NCBI GenBank assembly: GCA_937991555.1
Contig: CALKHU010000023.1
Coordinates: forward strand, 1 to 12,151
Origin: an uncultured Caulobacter sp.
GTDB taxonomy: Bacteria > Pseudomonadota > Alphaproteobacteria > Caulobacterales > Caulobacteraceae
DNA: 12,151 nucleotides
Reading direction: 5' to 3'
This document shows positions 6,447-12,151 of the stretch, one piece after another. Below the pieces are notes generated by a model. It was not told where the DNA came from. It saw only the letters and a list, made by a program, of their open reading frames with translations, and made no database searches. Position 1 is the stretch's first letter. Each line of letters opens with the position of its first letter. The translations under genes and the position numbers were made by a program.

Positions 6447-8558
6447 CTACTTGGCGGGCCTCGCCGCCGCCATCCTGGCCTTCTGGGCCGTGGCGAGGGA
6501 CAGAACGTACTGCCGCACCTCCTCGGCCTGGGCCGGGGTGATGTAGCGGCCGAACGAGACCATGCCGTTCTCCACCCGATCGCCGTCGATGACCACGCCG
6601 CGCCAGGCGTCGGCGTTGCCGGCCACCGGCGAGTAGCGCAGGTCCGGGATCGAGAACTCGGACACCGCGCTCGCCCCGTGGCAGACCGAGCAGTAGTTGG
6701 CGAAGGTCAGATTGCCGGCGGCGATCTGCTGCGGCGTCCCGGTCACCGGCGGGAGCTCGGGCATCTCGCGCGTCGACACCGGCCGCGGCGGCAGCGTCCG
6801 CTTGCCGCCGAGCTTGAACACCAGCAGACGGCGCGGGCCCTCCGACCGCGGGTCGACGCCCGCGCCGGCCGAAACGGCGAAGCCGCCGCCCCAGCCGGCC
6901 ATCAGGGCGACGTACTGCTCGCCGTCGATCTCGTAGGTCATCGGCGGCGCGACCACGCCCGTCTGCACGTCATAGGACCAGAGCTTGGCGCCGCTGCCGG
7001 CGTCGTAGGCCGCGAATTCGCCGGTGGCCGAGCCCTGGAAGACCAGGCCGCCGGCCGTGGCGAGCACGCCGCCGTTCCACGGGCCGGAATGCGGCACGCT
7101 CCACTTCTCGCTCTGGGTGACCGGGTCCCAGGCGATGAGACGGCCCTTGAGACTCGCCCGGATCGCCTTCAGCGCCGCCTCGTTGTCGGGCAGGCCCGCG
7201 ACCAGCACGTCGACGCCGACGTTCCACACCCCCGGCTGGTAGCGGAAGTTGGCGTTGGCGCCGCCGGGCTGCATGTAGGGGAACGGGATCTCCTGGGCCG
7301 GGATGTAGACCAGGTTCGTCTTCGGGCTGTAGGCCATCGGCATCCAGTTGTGGCCGCCCAGCGGACCCGGCATGCCGAGATTCATGCCGGCCGTGTAACG
7401 CGCGTTGGGCGTCTCGATGGGCCGCCCGGTCTTCATGTCGACGCCGGTCGCCCAGGACTGGGGCACGTAGGCCTTGGCCGAGATCAGCTTCCCGTTGGTG
7501 CGGTCGATCACATAGAAGAAGCCGTTCTTCGGCGCCTGCAGCAGCACCTTCCGCGGCTTGCCTTCGAGGGTCATGTCGGCCAGCACGATGTGCTGGGTGG
7601 CCGTGTAGTCCCAGCTCTCGCCCGGGGTGGTCTGGTAGTGCCAGACGTATTCGCCGGTGTCCGGCTTCAGCGCCACGATCGACGACAGGAACAGGTTGTC
7701 GCCGCCGCCCGGGGAGCGGATGTCGCGGTTCCACGGCGAGCCGTTGCCGACCCCGATGTAGAGCAGGTCGAGGTCGGGGTCGTAGGCCATCGAGTCCCAG
7801 ACCGTGCCGCCGCCGCCCATCTTCCAGAACTCGCCGTTCCAGGTCGGGCGGGCGATCTTCATCGCGGCATCAGAGGCGGCGCCGTCGGTCGGCTTCTCGC
7901 CGGGCACCGTGTAGAAGCGCCACAGCATCTTCCCGGTCCTGGCGTCGTAGGCCGACAGGTAGCCCCGCACGCCCAGTTCGGCCCCGCCGTTGCCGATCAT
8001 CACCTTGCCCTTGATGATCCTGGGGGCCCCGGTGATCGTGTAGGGCTTGGACTGGTCGACGGTGATGACCTCCCACATCTTCTTGCCGGTCTTGGCGTCG
8101 AGTGAGATCAGGCGACCGTCCAGCGCGCCGAAGTAGACGCGGCCGCCCCAAAGGGCGACGCCCCGGTTGACGCTGTCGCAGCAGGCCTTCACGCCCGTCT
8201 TGCGGGGAACCTTGGGGTCGTATTCCCACAGCAGCTCGCCGGTCTTCGCGTCAAAGGCGCGCACGATCGACCAGGACGAGGTCGTGTACATCACCCCGTC
8301 GGCGACCAGCGGCGTCGCCTCGATGCCGCGGTTCTCCGGCAGGTCGAAGCTCCAGGCCAGACCGAGGTCCTTGACGGTGGAGGTGCTGATCTTCTCGAGC
8401 GGGCTGAACCGCTGCTCGCCGTAGGTGCGTCCGTGGGTGAGCCATTCGCCGGGATTGTCATCGGCCGCGATGATGCGCTTGCCGTCAACACCTTCGCCGC
8501 CACACGCCGCAAGCAGAGTCGCGGCCGCCATCGCAGCCGCCAGAGCGATCCGCTTCAT
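6447..8558 (-). CDS. PQQ-dependent type II quinohemoprotein alcohol dehydrogenase, predicted lipoprotein
   Basis: This 703-residue protein fits type II quinohemoprotein alcohol dehydrogenases (a PQQ propeller of about 580 residues plus a heme c domain). Expected active-site residues are visible: the vicinal Cys126-Cys127 disulfide ring (KACCDSVNRG), calcium ligands Glu194 (GGAELG) and Asn272 (GNGSPW), and catalytic Asp317 in GESWDYT. Their spacings (78 and 45) equal those I recall for the Comamonas enzyme. The residue two after the Asp is Thr, not Asp, so it looks calcium-type rather than lanthanide-type. CSVCH at 623-627 binds heme c, with Met666 as likely sixth ligand. It should oxidise alcohols in the periplasm and pass electrons through its heme to a cytochrome or copper protein. 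The N-terminus MKRIALAAAMAAATLLAACGG is a lipoprotein signal with lipobox Cys19 and Gly at +2. GAGGAG lies 8 nt before the ATG. The receptor gene follows at once; no PQQ synthesis genes are present. The alcohol is unknown. Confidence 0.94.
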   Translation of the reverse strand: MKRIALAAAMAAATLLAACGGEGVDGKRIIAADDNPGEWLTHGRTYGEQRFSPLEKISTSTVKDLGLAWSFDLPENRGIEATPLVADGVMYTTSSWSIVRAFDAKTGELLWEYDPKVPRKTGVKACCDSVNRGVALWGGRVYFGALDGRLISLDAKTGKKMWEVITVDQSKPYTITGAPRIIKGKVMIGNGGAELGVRGYLSAYDARTGKMLWRFYTVPGEKPTDGAASDAAMKIARPTWNGEFWKMGGGGTVWDSMAYDPDLDLLYIGVGNGSPWNRDIRSPGGGDNLFLSSIVALKPDTGEYVWHYQTTPGESWDYTATQHIVLADMTLEGKPRKVLLQAPKNGFFYVIDRTNGKLISAKAYVPQSWATGVDMKTGRPIETPNARYTAGMNLGMPGPLGGHNWMPMAYSPKTNLVYIPAQEIPFPYMQPGGANANFRYQPGVWNVGVDVLVAGLPDNEAALKAIRASLKGRLIAWDPVTQSEKWSVPHSGPWNGGVLATAGGLVFQGSATGEFAAYDAGSGAKLWSYDVQTGVVAPPMTYEIDGEQYVALMAGWGGGFAVSAGAGVDPRSEGPRRLLVFKLGGKRTLPPRPVSTREMPELPPVTGTPQQIAAGNLTFANYCSVCHGASAVSEFSIPDLRYSPVAGNADAWRGVVIDGDRVENGMVSFGRYITPAQAEEVRQYVLSLATAQKARMAAARPAK

Positions 8559-8566
8559 CCCGATGT

Positions 8567-8572
8567 CTCCTC
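8567..8572 (-). promoter_or_regulatory. Ribosome binding site of the PQQ dehydrogenase gene
   Basis: On the minus strand GAGGAG lies 8 nt before the ATG at 8558, a strong site with normal spacing. It supports this start and the lipoprotein signal that follows from it. Confidence 0.75.
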
Positions 8573-8626
8573 ACCCGCCGCCTCTGTCGGGCGGTCCCGG
8601 GACGAGTATGCGAACGCTCCGCGACG
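8573..8626 (-). promoter_or_regulatory. Gap before the PQQ dehydrogenase gene with a 10-bp palindrome
   Basis: The 68 nt between the acyltransferase stop and the dehydrogenase ATG are the only real break in the minus-strand run of five genes, so a promoter for the dehydrogenase-receptor pair could lie here or upstream in the acyltransferase. GTCCCGGGAC at 8594-8603 is a perfect 10-base palindrome that could bind a dimeric regulator. A weak CCGCC/GGCGG stem lies at 8578-8594. No clear -35/-10 pair was seen, and read-through from the upstream operon remains possible. Confidence 0.3.
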
Positions 8627-9613
8627 TCACGCAAGGCGCTGACGCAACGTCATCAGCATGGGTTTCTCGACCAGGAGGTAGCAGGCGATCCCGGCCGGCA
8701 CCGCCACCGCCACGGCGGCCGGAATGAACAGCCACGGGTTCCAGGCCCCCATGGTGACGGCGAGCGCGCCGATGGCCAGGGTGTGCGTCAGGTACAGCGA
8801 ATAGGACGCGTCGCCGAGCAGGCCGAGCCAGCGCCAGCGCGGCCAGCCGCCGTCAGCCTCCACCGTGACCACCCCCGCCACCACCAGCACGGCGGGCAGC
8901 CCCCAGATCATCGGCCGCCAGAGGTCGGGGTCTATGCGCGACAGCCAGAGCAGGAGCAACAGCGCCTGCCCGAGACCGAGCATCAGCCAGCCGAACGGCC
9001 GGTCGGGCAGAAGGCCCTCCTGCGCCAGCCGGCCCAGCCAGGCGCCGGCGAGGAACTGCAGGAACAGCGGGTTGAGCAGCATCACATAGCCCCGCGGCCA
9101 CAGGAATCCCGACAGCGACAGGGTCGCCAGCGCCAGCGACAGGCCGATCAGCCTGAGCCGCGTCGGCAGCAGGAGACAGGCGGCGAAGACCAGGTAGAAG
9201 ACCGCCTCGTAGTTCAGCGACCAGCCGGGCGTCAGGACCGGAAACGGCTGGCCGTCGGGGTTCAGGTGCTGGATGAAGGCCAGGGACAGCAGGATGTGCA
9301 GCGGATCGGCGTCGACCTCCGGAAACCTGTCCGGAAAGGCCATCGCGCCGGCGACCAGCGACAGGGTGACCAGCCAGTAGAGCGGCGCCACGCGGATGAC
9401 GCGTCGCTTGACGAAATCGAGCGGCGCCGGCGCGCGGTCGCCGGTGACCGTCCACATCACGAAGCCGCTGATCACGAAGAAGACGTCCACCCCGGCCGCG
9501 CCGATGCCGAAGTCGACCCGCGACCACTGGGCCGCGTGGAACAGCACGACCGACAGGGCGGCCATCGCCCGCATGTGCTGGATCGAGACCCAGGTCCGAT
9601 CCGCCGGGGTCAT
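8627..9613 (-). CDS. Membrane acyltransferase, acyltransferase-3 (OafA/YrhL-like) family
   Basis: The 328-residue protein is strongly hydrophobic, with about ten membrane segments. It carries the family marks in order: RAMAALSVVLFHAAQW (15-30) with the key His26, GVDVFFVISGFVMW (41-54), FVKRRVIRVAPLYWL (67-81), PGWSLNYEAVFYLVF (129-143), and near the end GDASYSLYLTHTLA (267-280). There is no C-terminal SGNH domain. Such enzymes move acyl groups, often acetyl, from the cytoplasmic side onto sugars of exopolysaccharide, O-antigen, peptidoglycan or small glycosides. Its ATG at 9613-9611 shares one base with the TGA of the diheme cytochrome gene (TGATG), and a G-rich run lies just upstream, so it is translationally coupled as third gene of that operon. 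A GTG at 9622 would add three residues and is less likely. The acceptor is unknown; the context suggests a surface glycan linked to the lipoproteins, which is inference. Confidence 0.88.
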   Translation of the reverse strand: MTPADRTWVSIQHMRAMAALSVVLFHAAQWSRVDFGIGAAGVDVFFVISGFVMWTVTGDRAPAPLDFVKRRVIRVAPLYWLVTLSLVAGAMAFPDRFPEVDADPLHILLSLAFIQHLNPDGQPFPVLTPGWSLNYEAVFYLVFAACLLLPTRLRLIGLSLALATLSLSGFLWPRGYVMLLNPLFLQFLAGAWLGRLAQEGLLPDRPFGWLMLGLGQALLLLLWLSRIDPDLWRPMIWGLPAVLVVAGVVTVEADGGWPRWRWLGLLGDASYSLYLTHTLAIGALAVTMGAWNPWLFIPAAVAVAVPAGIACYLLVEKPMLMTLRQRLA

Positions 9614-10719
9614 CAGCCGCACCCCCCGGGCATGGCGGCGATCCAGCGGCGCAGAAGGCCGAGGGCTTCGTCATGGGCGAGCGCCCGGCCGAGCTCGGGC
9701 ATCATGGCCCCGGGGTCGGTCGAGGCGGTCCGGAAGACCAGGATCGACTCGTCCGGCCTGCCGGGATGGATGCCGTACCGGAAGCCGCCGGTTCCCTGCC
9801 CCGCCGCGATCGGCGGCTTGCAGAGGCCCAGGTGGGCCCCGGCGGCGTCGCGGGTCAGGTAGAGGCCGGAGGTGTCCGCCGGGCCGGTGGCGCTGTGGCA
9901 GTGCGCGCAGTTTATGTCGAGCCAGGCCCGGGCGCGGTCGTCCAGCGGCGCGGCCTCGTCGAGCCAGTCGGCGGCCGGCGCCGGCCGGTCCCTTGGCAGG
10001 CCGCGCAGGTACCCGACCGCTTCCAGTCGCGCGAGCTGGTTATAGCCGGCGCCGCCGACAGAGACCTCGCGGTCGAGATGGCGTGATTTGAGACCGATCG
10101 GGTGCAGCTGCTTCGTCGCGTGGTTGGTCCCGTGGCAGCCGGCGCACTGGTTCACGTTCGGCACCTGGTAGGTGAAGCTGTCGGTGCGGCCGGCGCGCGC
10201 GAGCGTCAGGGGGATGGGCTTGCCCGTGCGCTGCAGCCTGGCCTCGGTCTGACCGGCGTTCCAGACGTAGGGAAAGGCGACCCAGCCGGTCGGCCGGCGC
10301 ACCAGGACCCGGGTCTCGATCAGTCGGACCTTCGTCAGATCGAGCCCGCCGCCGGTGTCCGACAGCGTCATCCCGTCGCCCGGGGCCAGCCGGTCGCCGT
10401 CCGCCCTGGGATAGAAGAAGGTCTTGGTGATCACGGTCCCGACCGGAAAGTCGAAGGCCTCGTCGGCGGACCAGGACGCGGCCTGGCCCTTCGGCATCCA
10501 GACGGTGCGCAGCTTGCCGGCGTAGTCGGTGAACAGCGGCGTATTCAGCTCGTAGGGCTCGACGCCTTCCGCGAGCAAGAGCCGTCCGTCGCGCACGCCG
10601 ACGACGCCCCAGTCCGCAAGGGCTTCCGGCATGCCCTCGGCGATGTAGCGCGGCTCGAGCGCCCGCGGCGCGCAGGCCGCGAGCGCCAGGGCCAGCAGGC
10701 CGGCGACGACGCGTCTCAC
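9613..10719 (-). CDS. Diheme c-type cytochrome lipoprotein, SO2930/HNE_0200-like family
   Basis: The 368-residue product starts at GTG 10719, which overlaps the beta-helix gene stop as GTGA. This start gives a clean lipoprotein signal, MRRVVAGLLALALAAC, with lipobox Cys16; extending the frame upstream gives only Arg-rich sequence from inside the neighbour. Two heme c sites are seen: CAGCH at 192-196 in VPNVNQCAGCHGTNH and CAHCH at 271-275 in LDINCAHCHSATG. The late segment DPGAMMPELGRALAHDEALGLLRRWI (335-360) is a cytochrome-type C-terminus where Met339/Met340 could be an axial ligand. The region between signal and first heme (about 55-165, including YELNTPLFTDYAGKLRTVW) has the conserved look of the family annotated as SO2930 or HNE_0200 (TIGR03806, from memory), whose reaction is not known. 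It should act in the periplasm, anchored by lipid. Its neighbours are a beta-helix lipoprotein, its usual partner, and an acyltransferase. Confidence 0.87.
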   Translation of the reverse strand: MRRVVAGLLALALAACAPRALEPRYIAEGMPEALADWGVVGVRDGRLLLAEGVEPYELNTPLFTDYAGKLRTVWMPKGQAASWSADEAFDFPVGTVITKTFFYPRADGDRLAPGDGMTLSDTGGGLDLTKVRLIETRVLVRRPTGWVAFPYVWNAGQTEARLQRTGKPIPLTLARAGRTDSFTYQVPNVNQCAGCHGTNHATKQLHPIGLKSRHLDREVSVGGAGYNQLARLEAVGYLRGLPRDRPAPAADWLDEAAPLDDRARAWLDINCAHCHSATGPADTSGLYLTRDAAGAHLGLCKPPIAAGQGTGGFRYGIHPGRPDESILVFRTASTDPGAMMPELGRALAHDEALGLLRRWIAAMPGGCG

Positions 10720-11999
10720 CTGGACTTGCCGGGGGCCGGGATCCTCGACTCGGCCGGCACAGGGCCCGCGAACGCGACCGTCGCCGGCGGCAGCGGATCG
10801 AGGCGGCAGCGCAGTTCGACGACCTTGGGCGACTTGTACCGGTTGGGGCCGTCGGCATTGAGGACGCGCGCGTCGCCGTTGTCGACGCAGATCGCGAGGC
10901 TCGGGTCCGGCTTGCCGCCGACCCGCTTCTTCGCGTCGACGTAGCCGTCCCAGAGAACGTCGGGGAGCGCGCCCGCAAGACCGAACATCGCCACCCGCAG
11001 CGCCTGCAGGTCGACCCCGTCCGGTTTGCCGCCGCCGGGGGCGAAGCGGTTGCCGTGGATGTAGATGCTCTCCGGCCACGGATCGAAGGTCTCGGCGGTC
11101 CCCTCGCCGGCCTTGTATCCGGCCGAGAAGAAGCTCGAGACGATGACGTTGGCGGTGTTGTTGCCGCCGATGTCATTGTCGAAGATCTCGACCTTGTCGT
11201 TTGAATTGATGATGATTCCCGTACCGGCGGGCACCGAGGCCACAGCCGTGCCCTTGCGGCCGAAGTTGGCTGTGTTGTTGTCCACGGACCGGTTGCGGAA
11301 GATCCGCGTGCCGAAGCCCGGCACCTTCAGGTTGGGCATGTTGAACACCAGGATGCCGCCGGTGTTGTGGGTCGCCAGGTTGTCGTAGACGTCGGCGTTC
11401 TGGGTGTTCTCGATCTCGATGCCGGCGACGTTGAACTCGGCGCGATTGCGCCGGACCACCACGTTCTGCGATTGGCCGACGTAGATGCCGGCGTCGGACG
11501 CGCCGATAGCGACGCTGTCCTCGATGAGCAGGTTCTTCACCTGGACCGGATAGAGGCCGTAGGCGCCGTTGCTGGTCTTCGGCCCGCCGGTCCATTCGGC
11601 GCGCACGCGCCGGATGACGATGTTCTCGCCCTCGTTGACCTTAAGCGCGTCGCCCTTGGCGTCCTCAAGCGCCAGATCCTCGATGGTGAAGTCGGAGGCG
11701 TTGACCAGCAGCCCCTCGGCCCCCGCCGTCTGGCCCTTGAAGGTCAGGATGGTCTTGTCCATGCCGGCGCCGCGGATGGTGACCCCGTCGACCTCCAGGC
11801 TCAGCCCCCGGTCGATCGCATAGACGCCGGCCGGGATGACGATCACGTCGCCGGGCCTGGCGTCGATCAGCTGCTGGATCAGCTTTTCCTGGTATTCGGT
11901 ATCCGGTTTCGCCGCCGTCCCGCCGCCGCCGCACGCCGCAAGCGCCAACGCGGCCGCCGCCGTCAGGCCGCTGACGATGCGGCGCATGCCCTGCCCCAT
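10716..11999 (-). CDS. Parallel beta-helix repeat lipoprotein, partner of the diheme cytochrome
   Basis: The 427-residue protein has a lipoprotein signal, IVSGLTAAAALALAACGGGG, with lipobox Cys23 and Gly at +2. Residues about 35-320 form a right-handed beta-helix: it opens with LIDARPGDVIVIPAGVYAID (44-63), then shows coils of about 20-24 residues such as VDGVTIRGAGM, ASDFTIEDLALEDA, GENIVIRRVRAEW, VKNLLIEDSVAIGASDAGIYVGQS, QNVVVRRNRAEFNVAGIEIENTQ and ADVYDNLATHNTGGILVFN, with asparagine ladders. Such folds occur in polysaccharide lyases, hydrolases, epimerases and binding proteins. No recognised lyase or hydrolase signature could be assigned, so enzyme or binding role is open. The C-terminal 100 residues are not beta-helix and contain Cys371 and Cys398, a possible disulfide. 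From memory it fits TIGR03805, the family that travels with TIGR03806 cytochromes. It is first in a three-gene operon. ATG 11999 has GGGAGGA 5 nt upstream; Met5 is an alternative. Confidence 0.88.
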   Translation of the reverse strand: MGQGMRRIVSGLTAAAALALAACGGGGTAAKPDTEYQEKLIQQLIDARPGDVIVIPAGVYAIDRGLSLEVDGVTIRGAGMDKTILTFKGQTAGAEGLLVNASDFTIEDLALEDAKGDALKVNEGENIVIRRVRAEWTGGPKTSNGAYGLYPVQVKNLLIEDSVAIGASDAGIYVGQSQNVVVRRNRAEFNVAGIEIENTQNADVYDNLATHNTGGILVFNMPNLKVPGFGTRIFRNRSVDNNTANFGRKGTAVASVPAGTGIIINSNDKVEIFDNDIGGNNTANVIVSSFFSAGYKAGEGTAETFDPWPESIYIHGNRFAPGGGKPDGVDLQALRVAMFGLAGALPDVLWDGYVDAKKRVGGKPDPSLAICVDNGDARVLNADGPNRYKSPKVVELRCRLDPLPPATVAFAGPVPAESRIPAPGKSR

Positions 12000-12004
12000 G
12001 GGCG

Positions 12005-12011
12005 TCCTCCC
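12005..12011 (-). promoter_or_regulatory. Ribosome binding site of the beta-helix gene
   Basis: On the minus strand GGGAGGA lies 5 nt before the ATG at 11999. This favours the MGQGMRR start over the internal Met at 11987, whose spacing would be 17 nt. Confidence 0.7.
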
Positions 12012-12151
12012 GTTTCCTCACGCCGGGACTCTGCCGGCCCCGGTCGTGAGCATTGGTGGCATGCGTCGCGATGGGCGGCAACGGGCTCGTCGGGGGCCAG
12101 GATGAAGAGGCCCGCAGGGACGCGCTTCCTGTCCCTGCAACAGCTTCAACC
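12012..12151. promoter_or_regulatory. Upstream region of the beta-helix operon, with an inverted repeat near the edge
   Basis: These 140 nt to the window edge must contain or border the promoter of the three-gene minus-strand operon; no convincing -35/-10 pair was recognised. GCAGGGAC (12114-12121) and GTCCCTGC (12131-12138) form a perfect 8-bp stem with a nine-base loop, lacking a T-run on either strand: an operator, a GC-type terminator or chance. A plus-strand ATG at 12102 opens a frame of at least 16 codons to the edge (MKRPAGTRFLSLQQLQ), which may be the start of a divergent gene but is too short to judge. Confidence 0.3.

Noticed and set aside
4561..6546. Open frame of 661 codons on the plus strand, opposite the TonB-dependent receptor
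   Set aside because: Low-complexity Gly/Arg/Ala/Glu-rich translation without domains; the receptor on the other strand has a TonB box and plug motifs.
6678..8105. Open frame of 475 codons on the plus strand, opposite the PQQ dehydrogenase
   Set aside because: Antisense mirror of a conserved enzyme; no domain, no ribosome-binding site, composition typical of shadow frames.
8494..8558. Lanthanide-dependent (XoxF/ExaF-like) dehydrogenase with a lanthanide receptor
   Set aside because: The residue two positions after the catalytic Asp317 is Thr, not the extra Asp of lanthanide enzymes, and the fused cytochrome domain points to the calcium-type quinohemoprotein class.
10720..11079. A 120-residue N-terminal extension of the diheme cytochrome frame
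   Set aside because: The extension lies inside the beta-helix gene in another frame and is Arg/Gly/Pro-rich. The GTG at 10719 yields a proper lipoprotein signal and a 4-nt coupling overlap.
1..12151. tRNA, rRNA, CRISPR arrays, insertion sequences, prophage or toxin-antitoxin genes
   Set aside because: None seen: no repeat-spacer pattern, no transposase or integrase motifs, no long terminal repeats, and base composition looks uniform across the window.

Overview
The window is GC-rich, densely coding DNA with no RNA genes, mobile elements or CRISPR arrays. It looks like chromosomal DNA of a stalked-type Alphaproteobacterium (Caulobacterales, e.g. Caulobacter, Phenylobacterium or Brevundimonas). 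I infer this from protein character (an SLT transglycosylase, a TonB-dependent receptor and a quinohemoprotein dehydrogenase that resemble Caulobacterales proteins from memory) and from a perfect CtrA-type box (TTAA-N7-TTAAC) at 675-690. No species can be named from the sequence alone.

Layout. (1) 1-651, minus: a lytic-transglycosylase-like protein, C-terminus off the left edge. (2) 652-825: divergent control region with the CtrA-type box. (3) 826-1545, plus: a TonB-family energy transducer, followed by a strong inverted repeat at 1553-1580. (4) 3738-1589, minus: a two-gene operon, a ThiO/glycine-oxidase-like flavoprotein and an acyl-CoA dehydrogenase overlapping by 4 nt. (5) 3819-4334, plus: a stand-alone CinA C-terminal domain (PncC-like amidase) with a divergent active-site loop, convergent with the next block. 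(6) 8558-4342, minus: a type II quinohemoprotein (PQQ plus heme c) alcohol dehydrogenase with a lipoprotein signal, followed 8 nt later by a TonB-dependent outer-membrane receptor. (7) 11999-8627, minus: three translationally coupled genes, a parallel beta-helix lipoprotein, a diheme c-type cytochrome lipoprotein (SO2930/HNE_0200 type) and a membrane acyltransferase.

How the parts may work together. From about 12 kb down to 4.3 kb, five consecutive minus-strand genes encode three predicted lipoproteins (beta-helix, diheme cytochrome, PQQ/heme dehydrogenase), one inner-membrane acyltransferase and one outer-membrane receptor. A reasonable hypothesis is a membrane-tethered periplasmic oxidation module: the receptor brings in a substrate or PQQ itself, the dehydrogenase oxidises an alcohol using PQQ and passes electrons to its own heme, and the neighbouring diheme cytochrome may relay them or belong to a separate pathway. 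The beta-helix/diheme cytochrome pair is a recurring gene pair whose biochemical role is, to my knowledge, undescribed; it is the most interesting candidate system here. The TonB-like protein at the other end is the type of protein that would energise the receptor, although nothing in the sequence links the two directly.
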